64,000 nt of DNA, taken from assembly GCA_001599715.1 (NCBI GenBank), contig BCHU01000007.1:253586-317585 (forward strand), read 5' to 3'. The first letter of the stretch is position 1. Every line of letters starts with the position of its first letter. This stretch comes from Phaeotremella fagi (Eukaryota > Basidiomycota > Tremellomycetes > Tremellales > Phaeotremellaceae). Below the pieces are notes generated by a model. The model did no database searches. It was not told where the DNA came from and saw only the letters and a list, made by a program, of their open reading frames with translations. The translations under genes were made by a program, and so were the position numbers. Shown here piece after piece: positions 45,396 to 57,079 of this stretch.

Positions 45396-48170
45396 TTAGT
45401 ATCCCCTAGGACCGTCCCGCAAGAAAGTCGCCAGATCAGGAGATAAAACACTCCCAGCGACTCCCAACACCTATATCATAAACAGTCAGCGACTTCACGA
45501 AAAAAACCAAAAGTACCCACCTTCAAACCCATCTCCCGTCCCCCACCCTCCCAACACCTCCCCAGGATCGGTCTCAAAACCTCCCCAACCAATCTGATAA
45601 CCAACTCCCGAACCTCCCCCGCAGCCTCTCTTCTCCAAAGCATCAGATTCCTCAACAACTTGATCCGTCTAACCACGAATCTCTCCATTGAAGTCCTAAC
45701 AGCCGGATCAAACCCTTGTGGATGAACCACAGACGATTGGGTGAGTTCAGAGATGGTGCCCGATAATTCGATTAGGTGATTATGGAACACTAATAGAATT
45801 GATTTTAAGAAGGATGTGAATTTCTTGGAATCTTTACCGGTGAGTTCGGAGATTACGTCGGCTAGATCTATCGCTCGTCTTGTTTGTTTGGTCGAGTAGG
45901 GGTCGTACGTTCCTGATTCTATTGATTTGGTGAGGAGGGGGACGACTGTTGATGAGACTATTGCCGAGACGAGATCACCGTCGATGCCTAACGGTGCTTC
46001 TTCCTCGATATCCATATCGTCAGCGTCGTCGTGCCGTTTATCTTCATTTGCGACATTAGGTCGAGAGTACTTATACAACGAATGGAACCATCTAAAAGAT
46101 TCTAAAGTCGTTGAACCCTAAACGACGAAGATCAGCTTTCTTCGTTAGACGGCTAAAGCTAAAACTTACACGTAAAGGCTCCCAGCCAACCATTTCACCC
46201 CTAGCATAAAATTCCCAAGCTTGAATCATAGCCAAGCCTCCAAAAGCATTCCCATACTCCTCTTCAAACCTCGTCCTCCACTCCCCGAATCTAACAGCCA
46301 ATCCCTTCTCCGGATCCCTGAATTCATCAGCCTTGACGTCCGACAATAAAGCTTGAACCCGATGTTCCAGTTCCTGACTTGCCGCTGTGTAATCGTCGAA
46401 ATCGTTTGGTGACAAGGTCGAATCTGTTGAGAAACCTTCGTCCTCCTGGGAAACGGGGGGTTGGGTTCGACGACGTGTTCGCCTAGAAACTCTTTCTTCA
46501 CGTCTGGATCTTCGGAGGGGTGCGTAGGGGGATAGGAAATTTGATTCTTTGGATCGACCGTATTCGTCTACCTCTTCTACTTCTGAAGTGTTGGGAGGTA
46601 CACCAAGGAAAAGAGCCAAATCGTCACTATCATCATTCCTTCGACGAGTGTTGGTCATTTCCGAACGTTCTTTAAGATGATGCAAAGAATCTGCCTCAAT
46701 CTCTTCTAATTTGGGGAACTAATTGGATTAATCAGCCAAAAAAATAATCTTCAAGTGTGTAACCCACCTTTTCTTCCAAAAATCCACCAAGCATTTCGAC
46801 CCAACCACGGAATTCCTCCACACATTCCCGTTTACCTTCAACTCTAGTAACTTCCTTTCTCAATTCCTGTTCTTGTTCTTCCAGCAACACCAAGTCTTTA
46901 GCGGTGATCTCTAAAGCTTTCTCATTCTCGGTTTTGGTCACCGTTAACTCAGCTAAGGATTTAGCGAGTCTAGCTTGAGCAGGGGCTATGGTTGGCATTG
47001 GTCTTGATTCGGGAACTATACACAGGAATGTAAGTGATGGGTAAACTGCAGTTAAAGACGACTCACTTGATACAGCTTTATAAGGCTGTTTAACTGGTTT
47101 TTCGGGTTTCACCTCCTCCTCCCATTGAGCGGCTCTTCGAACCTGAGCCATTTCCCATTCATTAGCCTCTTCGTCATCTTCATCATCGGCCTCGCTGCGG
47201 AGTATCAGTCATCAGACTTTCCTAGAAGAAAATGGAAGAGGACCCACCGATCAGCTATGAGTTCATCAATCTCCCCTCTAAGCCGTCTGGCATGTGCTTT
47301 ATTAGCATCCCGTCCAATGGGCAATCGTTCGTTAACTTCCGTGTAATCCGCCAAATCTATGTTCAAAGGTCAGTCCAGTCAGAAAGAAAAACTGAAAGAA
47401 TCGGACATACCTTCATCCCCATCCCCCTCTTCATCGTCTTCCCTCATCAACCGACTCTCAGGATGCGGACCGTCCCTCCCATCAAAAACCGAAATCTGTC
47501 CCCCACCCAAAGAAATATAATCCTCATTCTCACCCAAATGCTTCCCAGCCTCAATCGCACCTTGTCGTTTATTCTTCGCAGACAGAATAGCAGCTGCATC
47601 GGGAATACCGGCAGTGGTATCTTCTTTTATCATGTTGGCGTATTTATTCGAGAGATATGATTTTGGGTTGGTCTCTTGGTCTTGGTCTTGGTCGGGTGGT
47701 TGGGGTAGACGGGATGGGGTAGAAGCTTTTAATTCGGTTAGGTATTCGCGGGAATAGATTGATGATGTTGATGATGGAGTTGGTTGGGTGGTTGGAGGTG
47801 TGGAAGGTAATTTGATTTGTTGGGATAGTAAAGATTTCCTAGGTTTGAATGGTGTACCTTCTGAAACCTAATCCAACTGTCAACGCCAATTGCAGTGAGT
47901 GAAATCATAACTCACCTCATTGTCATCACCACCAAAACTCAACCGTGAAGCTTTCCCATCCTTCTTCTTCGCTTTATTCTTTTTCTTCCTATCCATAACA
48001 CTCCCACTTTCTTCTTCATCAACTTCCATACTCATACTACTGTCCCCTTCATCCCCCACTGTGAAACTTGACTTGGCTAGGGGTGAGCCAGTACCTGCAG
48101 CGGTCACCTCATCATCGTCGATATCTCGAGCTCTTAGACTTGGTCTTGATTTAGCTCTTTTGATGAACAT
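45396..48170 (-). CDS. GCFC-domain protein (PAXBP1/GCFC2 family), spliceosome-associated
   Basis: Family members act with TFIP11/Ntr1-type proteins in intron-lariat spliceosome disassembly. The start MFIKRAKSRPSLRARDIDDD is a typical family N-terminus. An in-frame ATG lies 32 codons upstream at 48266, but MFIKRAK fits the family better. Motifs in order: YANMIKEDTTAGIPDAAAIL (the I-PDA-x-I segment), DDEDDEEANEWEMAQVRRAA (the acidic EWE-x-xQ-xRR motif), a coiled coil (SLAELTVTKTENEKALEITA...), EFRDPEKGLAVRFGEWRTRF with YGNAFGGLAMIQAWEFYARG (start of the GCFC domain), and helices to RNLMLWRREAAGEVRELVIR. The final exon reads VLGVAGSVLSPDLATFLRDG and stops at 45396. About nine introns. Confidence 0.88.
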
Positions 48171-48440
48171 ATCGACGACCGGGGGTGGTGGTTGGTATTG
48201 GTGGTGTTGAGTTTTAATATATCTGCTATGGTTGAACGGGATCAATTTACTTTCTTTGAGTGGCAAATTCTAAGTGGCAACAATCTTTTAAGCGGGGAAC
48301 TGTCTGCATATCAATAAAAAAGCTCGACCCGTGAAAATAAATATAAACAAAAAACAAATAATGAAAAGGGTTAAGGCTAAGCTACAATATATGAAAACAC
48401 CATATCTTCACCCATCTACTCAATGATAATAGAGAGTATT

Positions 48441-49025
<585 letters not shown>

Positions 49026-49448
49026 TGTGTTGTGTGGTGTTGAGGTTTAAAGTTGATTAAAAGATTGAAGATGAAGATAAAAAGTAGATGTAGAATGGAG
49101 AGATGATAATCCAATCTAACTGGCCTTATATATCTCCACTGGGTGATCCGTGCACCACCAAGAAAGAAAGGAAGAACCAAACAATCTATAACGCCGATTG
49201 TTTGATCTTCGGGGTTATCGTAAAAGTCACGTGAATGATAAACAACAAACATCTTTAAAGGGGTGGTGCTTTTAACGAGTCAGTTGTTTGTTTTGCCACG
49301 TGGAATCAGGCCCAGCTTCGACCACCAAGTTCAACTCGTACACCAAAAACCGATAAGGCCATGAAGAACATTATCATGCATGTAACTTGCTCAACGTTAG
49401 AGACTTACTACTCCCACATCATCCAGCCTACTGTATCTCCACTAAACC
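49026..49448 (-). promoter_or_regulatory. histone H3 promoter with TATA box and two CACGTG sites
   Basis: On the minus strand a TATATAAG-type box lies at about 49123-49132, about 100 nt before the H3 start. Two CACGTG palindromes (bHLH-type sites) lie at 49228-49233 and 49297-49302. The distal end is the 3' flank of the next array gene. Roles are inferred from sequence only. Confidence 0.5.
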
Positions 49449-50606
49449 TCATCTCTCTAACCACGGTTCAATCTCAACCTGATCAAAAATCCCTTTCCAA
49501 AGTCCCTCATTGACCCATTCCTTCATAGTCATGAATTTGATTTCTTTTTCGTGTTTCTCCAATTCCTCCTCGTGTTTGCGTTGCTGATCTCGAGCTTCTT
49601 TGATACCGTCTCTAACAGAGACTTCAAACAGACTTTGTCTGTTTACTTCTCCGCTGATATCACAATTCTCTGTCCTCTCCCCAAACATGTCAACAATACC
49701 AGCATTCACAAAAGTGACGGTAAACCAGAAACATTGAAGGAAATATCCTATCGCATTGAGATAGTTACAGTTCCCGTCAAAACTGCTGTTCAACCAGAAA
49801 GATTTGAGAGGCGAGACACCCATGAAGATAACGGTTAGGTCTTCGGTACATCTATCTGGGCTACCTTGTAAGAATTGCAAGAAAGGTTGTCCAGAAACCA
49901 TACCATTACTAAATTCGTTATTTTGGGTTATCACAAAAACCAAATGTTTGGGTCGGTGGTCAATCAATCTCCATACACGTCTACGAATCCGCTTGCTATC
50001 ATTAGGAAAATCACGGATTGTAGCGGTGAGGTTCGACATATCAAGGTCGATTTTGGTATAATCGTAATACCTTCGTAAGGGGGATAAACTGATTTATCTG
50101 GAGGAAAGATTCGCAGGTGTTGGAGGTTTGACATTTCAGACAGATTCTTTGGAAAACCGTTCTCGTCATAAGTCAAATCGAGTTGTTTAACGTATTTCAA
50201 CAAACCTGATTTTCTGGTTTGTGAAATTGTTGGAAGGGGGAGATTGTCGATACCATATGTTCCATCATCTGAAAACATCAGTTGATCGTTAAGAGGTGAA
50301 TGTTGATTTTGGGTTGAATAAGCGATTGTGTGATATAAGGTTTCACCGATGGAATCATGGAATTGTCGTGAGACTCGCATCAAAGATGGGTTTGGGTTGA
50401 TGATGAAACCAGCGATGTGGGCTTGCAATCTGGTGGTACGGTGTAGGATTGAGATGGTGAACTTTGGGTGTTTGGATTGGATATCCCGAGGATTTTTTGA
50501 TCTACTTTGTTGGCATCAGCCTATGGATTTCCTGGGTATGTACAGTATCACTTAGTATCGACAACTCACCTGGGATCGGTCTATCATCCTGTGGACTTTC
50601 TCCCAT
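49449..50606 (-). pseudogene. F-box-like array member 1, disrupted by two frameshifts
   Basis: All family parts are present but not in one frame. A short first exon (MGESPQDDRPIP) is joined by a GTGAGT...AAAG intron to VDQKILGISNPNTQSS and reaches YTVPPD, the start of the F-box-like segment. The frame then breaks at about 50428-50432, and the continuation (LQAHIAGFIINPNPSLMRVS) is in another frame. It breaks again near 50075-50085, in a C-run (SVYPP, then the frame of YYDYTKIDLDMSNLTATI). Both breaks fit a single missing base. The last third is intact and has VTFVNAG and the C-terminal module (FMTMKEWVNEGLWKGIFD). It is either a recent pseudogene or holds two assembly errors. Confidence 0.75.
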
Positions 50607-50812
50607 CTTGAATTTATATGATTGATAAAAGGAAAAGAAGATGTTCAAGATAGAGATGATCGGTGGTATTTGATGGCAACGCTAGGATCTCTGATCTTGG
50701 TTACCGACCCGGTACAGTGCTGGAAGCACAAAATCGATTCATTATGACTCATCTGATACACTACAGAGCTACTACATCCACCTCAGCATGACCGTCCCCA
50801 CTCGAATCCTCC

Positions 50813-51856
50813 TCAGTTCCCCAACCACTGCCGAACCTCGTGCTCCTCAAAAACCCCATCCCAAAAACCTCCACGAACCCATTCCTTCATAGTCATAAAC
50901 CGAACAGCCTTCTGACGTCGTTCAATATCCCCTTCAATAACTTTATTATCATCATCCCTATTAGATTTCAAAGCAGTCACCATACCTTCCCTCACCAAAT
51001 CTTCAATCCCCTTCGATGTAGCCGTTAAGAGACAACCTTTTCTCTCAAAAATCATTGTTTCAGCATTAACAAAAGTGTATCTAGACACCGCAAACGCTAA
51101 ACCTAAAGCCAAAGATATAATTCTCATTGCTTTTCCCTGATAAGGATTCTCGATGAATTCATTTCCGTCATTCAACGACTGAAAAACAACAGTGACGGGG
51201 ATTCCGTTTACCATCTTTTTGATGAGTTTATGGGTGTCGAGAGCAGCGATGAATTCATCCAGGTCGTTGTATAGATGATATTTCTCGGCGGGGATGACAA
51301 GAACCAAATTCTTCGGGGGGTTACGTTCGATGAATTGTAAGATATCACAAGAAGTTAAATCTGAACAGAAATCACGAACCACATATGTGATCTCTGTAGT
51401 GACCAAATTCGAATTCCACAAAGTGCTATCCAATATCTCGTAATGAGGAAATCTAACGCTTTCAGTATAAAGTCGAAGAGTTTTTAGATTTCTGACTCGA
51501 ATGACGGGAGGAATGAAGATTTTGGGTGAACAGCCTATCGATAATGTTTTGACGTGTTCCAACAATTCTACCTTCCTCGTAATCTCAAGTGATGATTTCG
51601 ATTGTGGATTTTTTCGATTCCAATCAATCTGAGCAATCAACTCCTCATCATGTAAAGGTGAGAATCCTTTGTGGTGGTTTAGTTCGATACTTTGATATAG
51701 TCTAGGTCCCAGAGCTTTGTAGAATGTCTTCGAGACGAGCATGAGCTTTGGCGATGGGTTGGTTATGAAGGATGTGATTAGAATTTGGACTTCGGGAGGG
51801 AGGGGGTCGTAACTTGGTTTGGATCCACAGTTGATTTCGAATGTATCGTCTTTCAT
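50813..51856 (-). CDS. F-box-like array member 2
   Basis: Intact single-exon gene, 347 residues. The N-terminal segment YDPLPPEVQILITSFITNPS, then LMLVSKTFYKALGPRLYQSI, is the diverged F-box-like part (LPxExxxxI, then a V-S-x-x-x-Y core). The middle has alternating strands and helices in the manner of a leucine-rich-like fold (LETVKTL-type lines, IEFVRNLKTLRLY), and TFVNAE marks the conserved strand. The C-terminal module reads FMTMKEWVRGGFWDGVFEEH and ends WLGN. The cellular role is unknown; if the N-terminus binds SKP1 it would be a ubiquitin-ligase receptor, which is inference. Confidence 0.78.
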   Translation of the reverse strand: MKDDTFEINCGSKPSYDPLPPEVQILITSFITNPSPKLMLVSKTFYKALGPRLYQSIELNHHKGFSPLHDEELIAQIDWNRKNPQSKSSLEITRKVELLEHVKTLSIGCSPKIFIPPVIRVRNLKTLRLYTESVRFPHYEILDSTLWNSNLVTTEITYVVRDFCSDLTSCDILQFIERNPPKNLVLVIPAEKYHLYNDLDEFIAALDTHKLIKKMVNGIPVTVVFQSLNDGNEFIENPYQGKAMRIISLALGLAFAVSRYTFVNAETMIFERKGCLLTATSKGIEDLVREGMVTALKSNRDDDNKVIEGDIERRQKAVRFMTMKEWVRGGFWDGVFEEHEVRQWLGN

Positions 51857-51978
51857 GATGGTTGTTGAGTATAGAAGTCAGATTGAGGTGATTGAATCTA
51901 TAACCCCTCAATGGTTCAACGTACACAAAGGTTGTTCGTGGTTCCGTTAACCCAATCTATCGTCACCACCAAGCATCA

Positions 51979-53183
51979 TCACAAACTGTAGTAATCAGCG
52001 ATAAAATCAAAATCATCACCAGGATTCCCGCCATCGAAAATATCACCAAAATAATCGAAGTCAACATCGTCAAGTTCCGCAAATTCGGCATCTCTCTCCC
52101 AGTCATAATCGTCCAAGTCTGAATAATTATCCTCATATTTTGGGAAAGAGACTATTCCCCCCCAAGAACCCTCCTCGACCCACTTATCCAACGATATAAA
52201 ACGAAACTGATCTTGACGTTGTTTGATAACATCTTCTTCAGTCGTTTCCATAAACTCCGATAAAAGCGATTTAAAACGATTCTCTTGCCATTCTTGATAT
52301 TTCTCATCATCCCCTTGCGATTGTAATAAATCCATCACGTCAGCTCCCGATATCATTGATCGTGTATTGACAAAAGTGACCTCCATTTTCGTTGCTGCCA
52401 ATATGCGAGCCCAGTTTTGAAAGAATTCCTCCACGACGTGAGACACGTGTATATGGTGTCCTTTCACGATGATTACAATCTCCTGTTTGTCGTGGAGATG
52501 ATCGAGGAATTTTAATTCTTCAACTGTAGCTCGTCCCGATAGAGCAAATTGATCATTCTCGATAACGAACGCGATTCGTCTAACTGATGGTGTGATGACC
52601 TTCCCAATAACTTCCGCCTACAGATTTTCAGGTGGAACGAATAATGGTAACCTTCGAATGCAGAGCGTGATAGGTTGATGAAAGACTGGACGAACTATCT
52701 CGGACATGGCAGGTCGATTTTTCCACTCGAGCCAACGTGCGTCCAACACAAGTTCGACCGTCTCAAGATTCGCCAAAGCTGAGATATTTACTGGGATACT
52801 CTTGGTGATTTCAGGATTGGGATTGTAGAATAACCATTTGACATTTTCCAATAATTTTGATTTTCTATTTTCGGAAAAATCTGTCTGATTCTGCATCTCT
52901 TTACCTTTCCCTTTACCTTTACCTTTCGATCTATTCCCAATTAACATTTCATCGTGGAAAGGAGATCGTTGATTCGTGTTTGGATAGGAATCCTTTCGTA
53001 AAACCGTGGGCCTAGTGCGCAGTAGAAAGCTTTCGAGACTCTCATCAATGAGGGGGTAGGATACTGGATAAAATTCGCTATCAGAACTTGGATATCGGCT
53101 GGAAGAGAGGGTTGTTTGGTGGATGCGGCGTCGCTTGGTGGTAATTTCGACTTGGGTTTTCTGGCTCTGGTCTTCGCAGGCAT
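51979..53183 (-). pseudogene. F-box-like array member 3, frameshift plus in-frame stop
   Basis: Starts MPAKTRARKPKSKLPPSDAA; the F-box-like segment SLPADIQVLIANFIQYPTPS is intact. The frame is lost near 52960-53000: FYERIPIQTR ends in one frame and NQRSPFHDEM, the family continuation, lies in another. The new frame then meets TAG at 52618-52620 (PPENL, stop, AEVIGKVI), after which it stays open to 51979 with VTFVNTR and FRFISLDKWVEEGSWGGI. The C-terminus is odd: the final WL is replaced by a long acidic tail (DLDDYDWERDAEFAELDDVD). A KGKGKGKGKE repeat is also present. The two lesions make it a pseudogene. Confidence 0.75.
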
Positions 53184-53452
53184 TGTGGGGAAATACTTTA
53201 TGATGAGTTGAATTGTGGAAGACGAAGTTGAATCTCATGTCTGTAGTCAGTGCTCAAAGAGGTTGTCAAGGACGTATTAAGTGGGAGGAAGATATACTGT
53301 GGATGATACTGGGGAAATATCGAGTGCTTCATATTGAGAAGCTGAGAGAGCTGTACGAATACTCAAACAGTACTCGTAGAATGAAGATGGCTACACGATC
53401 TTATATCACCGACATACAACTACAGACCCTCCCTTACCCATCTGATTCTCCC

Positions 53453-54448
53453 TCATCCCTTCATCCACGGTTTCAATTCTTCTTCATCCAGAACTCCCTC
53501 CCACAAACCTTGCTCGATCCATTCCTCCATGGTCAGAAATCTAATCTTCTTCTTGCGCTCCTTCCAAAGCTCTTCATCTTCTTCCTTCATATGATTGTTA
53601 AAAAGTTTGCTGAAAATCGACTCATAACATCTACGATACCTTCTATCCGGAATCATGCCATTGGGAGCCCTACCGATGGCGACGAAAATTGCGTTGTGTT
53701 CCCTTTTGCTGAGAAATGCAGCCCAATGTCGTAGAAGCCTGAGCATGGATGCAGCACAATCGTTGGGGTGGAGTTTTAAGATGATAGCTATGTCGAGTTT
53801 GTGTTCAAATGCATTGGAAAAATTGAACGGGGCAGTCCAGGGGATGGTGACGACTTGTTCAACGATAAAAGCTATTCGTTTAGCCGAGACACTGAAGACA
53901 AATTCCACGATTTCTCTAAAGTCACTGGAGTCCGGTGAGATTAAAGAAAGGTTTCGTATGGCGATAGTGACGTTGGAAAGATCAATTTCAGGATACAGTT
54001 GGATCCATGCGAAGGAAATTGCATTGACAAGATCGATTCGAACGTTTCGGAGACCATCCAGAGCAGCTAAATTGACAGGGAAAGTGTTGACAAGTATTGG
54101 ATCATATCGAAGGGTCCTAACATAGTGCATTAGTTGTGCTTTATGTGAAACCGGATTTCGATATATAGTTTCAACAGTTCTTCCACTCCTCAACATCTTA
54201 GAGAAGGTCTCATCGTGAAAAGGAGAGAGCTGGCTACGTTGAGGTAAAGAGATAGTATGATAAATCCTAGCACCAACAGCTTCGAAACAAGCTCGAGAAA
54301 CCCGTAAAAGTGATGGTGAGGGTTTGACGATGAAACTTGTGATCAAAGCTTGAATTTCTGGTGGGAGAGGTGAATACCTTGGCGGGTATGTCAATGATGA
54401 GGAGGAAGAGGTTGAATTGGTCGATTTGGACATGTTTGGGGTTTTCAT
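53453..54448 (-). CDS. F-box-like array member 4
   Basis: Intact, intronless, about 331 residues from MKTPNMSKSTNSTSSSS at 54448 (an upstream in-frame ATG at 54523 and one at 54433 are alternatives). F-box-like segment: YSPLPPEIQALITSFIVKPS, then LLRVSRACFEAVGARIYHTI. It keeps the family landmarks LSPFHDE, EIDLSNVTIAIRNL and KRIAFIVEQ. The central TFVN strand is altered to IFVAIG. C-terminal module: RFLTMEEWIEQGLWEGVLDE, ending WMKG. No signal peptide or membrane span. Confidence 0.78.
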   Translation of the reverse strand: MKTPNMSKSTNSTSSSSSLTYPPRYSPLPPEIQALITSFIVKPSPSLLRVSRACFEAVGARIYHTISLPQRSQLSPFHDETFSKMLRSGRTVETIYRNPVSHKAQLMHYVRTLRYDPILVNTFPVNLAALDGLRNVRIDLVNAISFAWIQLYPEIDLSNVTIAIRNLSLISPDSSDFREIVEFVFSVSAKRIAFIVEQVVTIPWTAPFNFSNAFEHKLDIAIILKLHPNDCAASMLRLLRHWAAFLSKREHNAIFVAIGRAPNGMIPDRRYRRCYESIFSKLFNNHMKEEDEELWKERKKKIRFLTMEEWIEQGLWEGVLDEEELKPWMKG

Positions 54449-54638
54449 TTTTTGTTGATGACTGAAATGATTGAGAAGAATTGATGGAAAAGTGAAACTC
54501 GAAAGTTGATGGAACCGTACCATTAGCTAGTGGCAAATGCTACGACAATGGAGTCTCAGAGAAGTTTTCATCGACATTGTATTGTTCGCTTTGCACAGAG
54601 TACAGCAGAGAGCATACAACATACAGCATTCATACATC

Positions 54639-55772
54639 TTACACACTGCACTCATAATCATTTCCTACTGTAGCGGAACGCCGTCTCTCATTTTCCCACA
54701 TCCATTCTTCCAATTCGTCCTCATAAACAACACCCTCCCATAAACCTTCATCAACCCATTCCTCCAAACCAATAAATCGTATTTCCTTCATTCGTTCCTT
54801 AACCTCAGATTCACTTTTACCAATTTCTCTCATGCGAGAATGTAAAGATTTATCAAAAACACCTCGATGAAAGTCTTGCGTTCCCTCTCCATCCAATTCC
54901 ATTGATCCAGACATAACATCCATGAGCAAAGTGCCTGCGTTGACAAAAGTCGCTCTCATGTTGGTTGAAGCCATATAAGCTCCCCAATCTAAGAAAGCCA
55001 TACCACTATCTTGAACTGAGAGTTTTATTAATGAACGTGGGAGAGCGCTTTTGTAAACGATGGCAATTTCTCTCCGCTCGGTTTGCATCGCGAGTGCGTG
55101 AATGGGTGACGTAGGCTTCTTATCGTAGTGTCTAAAATAACCATCCCATTCGTCGACAACGAGTACGAATCTTTTTGCAGTTGATTTACAGACAATATCA
55201 TTGATGTCGTTCTGTAAGAAGGAGCTGTTAAACTCCAACCAGGGGAACCTGAATATTGAGAGAGTAGCGTTCGACATGTCGGTACCTGATTGACGGTAAA
55301 GATAGTTTAGTTGAGGTAAATCTTGAAAAGAGGTAACTCTAATATGTTGAAGATTGTGTAATTTGTTCAAACCCGTGGGATCGTTCAGAAATTTTGTTGA
55401 ATCAATATTCAGAGTTTTAACGTGAAGCAATAAATCCTCTTTTCTCTTGTTGGAAGGAGCGACCAAACCATTTGGTAGAGTTTTACCGGAATAATCAGCG
55501 AAAAGTGATGCTTCTCCTGGGTAAATTGGTAAGGAGATAGTGTTGTAGTACTTTGGACCGAGGTAAGCATAACATGATTGAGAAATTCGCATATAAGATG
55601 AACAGCGTTTTTCGATGAATGACAGAATGTGAGTTTGGATTTCTGATGGGAGAGGATGGTGTTTTGAAGTTGGTCCATCTGGTAGTATTGAGGTTCGAGA
55701 TGAATCTGTTGGTTCATTTGATAGAAGTTCGAGATTGGGTTTGATTGAATCAGGCTTATTGGATTCAAGCAT
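54639..55772 (-). CDS. F-box-like array member 5
   Basis: Intact, intronless, 377 residues, the longest complete member. A Ser/Pro/Asn-rich lead precedes HHPLPSEIQTHILSFIEKRC and YMRISQSCYAYLGPKYYNTI. The middle has LLLHVKTLNIDSTKFLND, TDMSNATLSIFRFPW and KRFVLVVDEWDG. The strand ATFVNAGTLLMDV and the module RFIGLEEWVDEGLWEGVVYE follow, then a longer basic tail (ENERRRSATVGNDYECSV) not seen in others. Its 5' flank shares a short block with those of members 6 and 9. Confidence 0.78.
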   Translation of the reverse strand: MLESNKPDSIKPNLELLSNEPTDSSRTSILPDGPTSKHHPLPSEIQTHILSFIEKRCSSYMRISQSCYAYLGPKYYNTISLPIYPGEASLFADYSGKTLPNGLVAPSNKRKEDLLLHVKTLNIDSTKFLNDPTGLNKLHNLQHIRVTSFQDLPQLNYLYRQSGTDMSNATLSIFRFPWLEFNSSFLQNDINDIVCKSTAKRFVLVVDEWDGYFRHYDKKPTSPIHALAMQTERREIAIVYKSALPRSLIKLSVQDSGMAFLDWGAYMASTNMRATFVNAGTLLMDVMSGSMELDGEGTQDFHRGVFDKSLHSRMREIGKSESEVKERMKEIRFIGLEEWVDEGLWEGVVYEDELEEWMWENERRRSATVGNDYECSV

Positions 55773-56050
55773 GGTGTATGATTTGAAAATGGATGTAATG
55801 AGCAGAAAGATAAATATAGATCACGAATGATGAAGTCTTAAATCTGAAACGCTAATTAGTGTGACACTGAAAAGTAGCTGTTTTTGAGACTTATTGCAAC
55901 TGATGTTGGATTCTACAGCGTCTGAGGGGCTACATGGTGACTCAATTTACCTACTGTGACTCCCACGTTCATCATCTAGTGTTCTGTTCGTCGATCATAG
56001 AAAACCATAAACCAAAGCGACTAAAAGCTAAATCGTACTTGCACGAACGC
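55773..56050 (-). promoter_or_regulatory. upstream region of array member 5 with a shared flank block
   Basis: Around 55920-55950 the plus strand reads GAGGGGCTACATGGTGACTC followed by AATT. A similar block (GAAGGGTTACATGATCATTC, AATT) lies about 180 nt upstream of member 6 at 57257-57280, and a weaker one (GGGCTACGGGTTACATATTC) upstream of member 9 near 59975. It may be a common promoter element or a leftover of gene duplication. Confidence 0.4.
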
Positions 56051-57079
56051 TCACTTCATCCAACTTTCCAATTCCTTCTCATCCAGAATTCCATCCCATG
56101 AACCCTCATCAAACCATTCTTTCAAAGTGATAAAACGAATTCCCTTCTGACGTTCCTCAATCTCTGAACTTTCCATGGCACCATCCAAAAATCCATTTAA
56201 GTGACTTCGAAACTCTGTTTCATACGATTCTTGAATTTGACTCTCATCGCAATTTTCCATAATTATTGTCCTCAAACAACCAGTATTGACAAATGTGACG
56301 GTTAGTTGATTAAAGGCTAAGTAATTTGCCCAAGCTCGAGAACTCCGTCGTACGTCGCTGAAAGTCAGACCTTTTTGTACCCGTGATGATGAGGGTCTGA
56401 TTACGATTGTGATAGCACCCTCGTTGGGTCGTGCGATGGGATGTATATCTTGATACAGTCGAAAGAAACGATCCCATGGGCTGTAAAATCGATGGACAAC
56501 CAATGCGAAGCGTTTAGCTGAGGAACAGGCAAGTATTCCTTCCAATACATCTTCAAGACAGCTGAACAACATATCACTAATTGTGATGGTGATCTGGCTG
56601 ATGTCAATATCTCTAGTCTGAAGGAGATACCTTTGATTTGACCATTGTTCATAAGAGCAGAATTGAACGTGTTCAAGGTTTCGTAAAGATTTCCAATGAA
56701 AATCATTAGATTGAGAAGATGCGTCATCGAATTTCAGAATTCTAGCGTATGACAACAATTCCTCTTTTCTGGTGGGTGACGGAACGGGAAAAGAACTGTT
56801 GGTCGTCCTATCGGTAAAGGGAGAAGGTTTGTTTGGTTGAGGTAAAGAGATTGTTTCGTAAATTATTGGACCAAGGTAGGAATAGCATGCACGAGAGATT
56901 CTCATGTAAGTTGAGCTTGGATTGTTGATGAATGACAGTATGTGAGTTTGGATCTCTGATGGGAGTGGGTGGTACGTAAGGGCTGGTTGTTCTGGTGGTG
57001 GTGATGTGTGAGATGGTGCTGGGGGTTCATTGGATTGTTTGGGTTTGGTTTTTGGATTCGGTGTGTTGGATTCAGACAT
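56051..57079 (-). CDS. F-box-like array member 6
   Basis: Intact, intronless, about 342 residues from MSESNTPNPKTKPKQSNE. An in-frame ATG at 57157 would add 26 residues, but translation upstream resembles leader sequence shared with member 7. F-box-like part: YHPLPSEIQTHILSFINNPS, YMRISRACYSYLGPIIYETI. Landmarks: LPQPNKPSPF, TRKEELLSYARILKFDD, DISQITITISDML, KRFALVVHRF, VTFVNTGCL and module IRFITLKEWFDEGSWDGILD, ending SWMK. Closest to member 7. Confidence 0.78.
   Translation of the reverse strand: MSESNTPNPKTKPKQSNEPPAPSHTSPPPEQPALTYHPLPSEIQTHILSFINNPSSTYMRISRACYSYLGPIIYETISLPQPNKPSPFTDRTTNSSFPVPSPTRKEELLSYARILKFDDASSQSNDFHWKSLRNLEHVQFCSYEQWSNQRYLLQTRDIDISQITITISDMLFSCLEDVLEGILACSSAKRFALVVHRFYSPWDRFFRLYQDIHPIARPNEGAITIVIRPSSSRVQKGLTFSDVRRSSRAWANYLAFNQLTVTFVNTGCLRTIIMENCDESQIQESYETEFRSHLNGFLDGAMESSEIEERQKGIRFITLKEWFDEGSWDGILDEKELESWMK

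Noticed and set aside
49449..50606. Explaining both frame changes of array member 1 by introns
   Set aside because: No donor-acceptor pair of plausible length fits the phases at the breaks, and the family sequence is continuous on both sides except for a single missing base.
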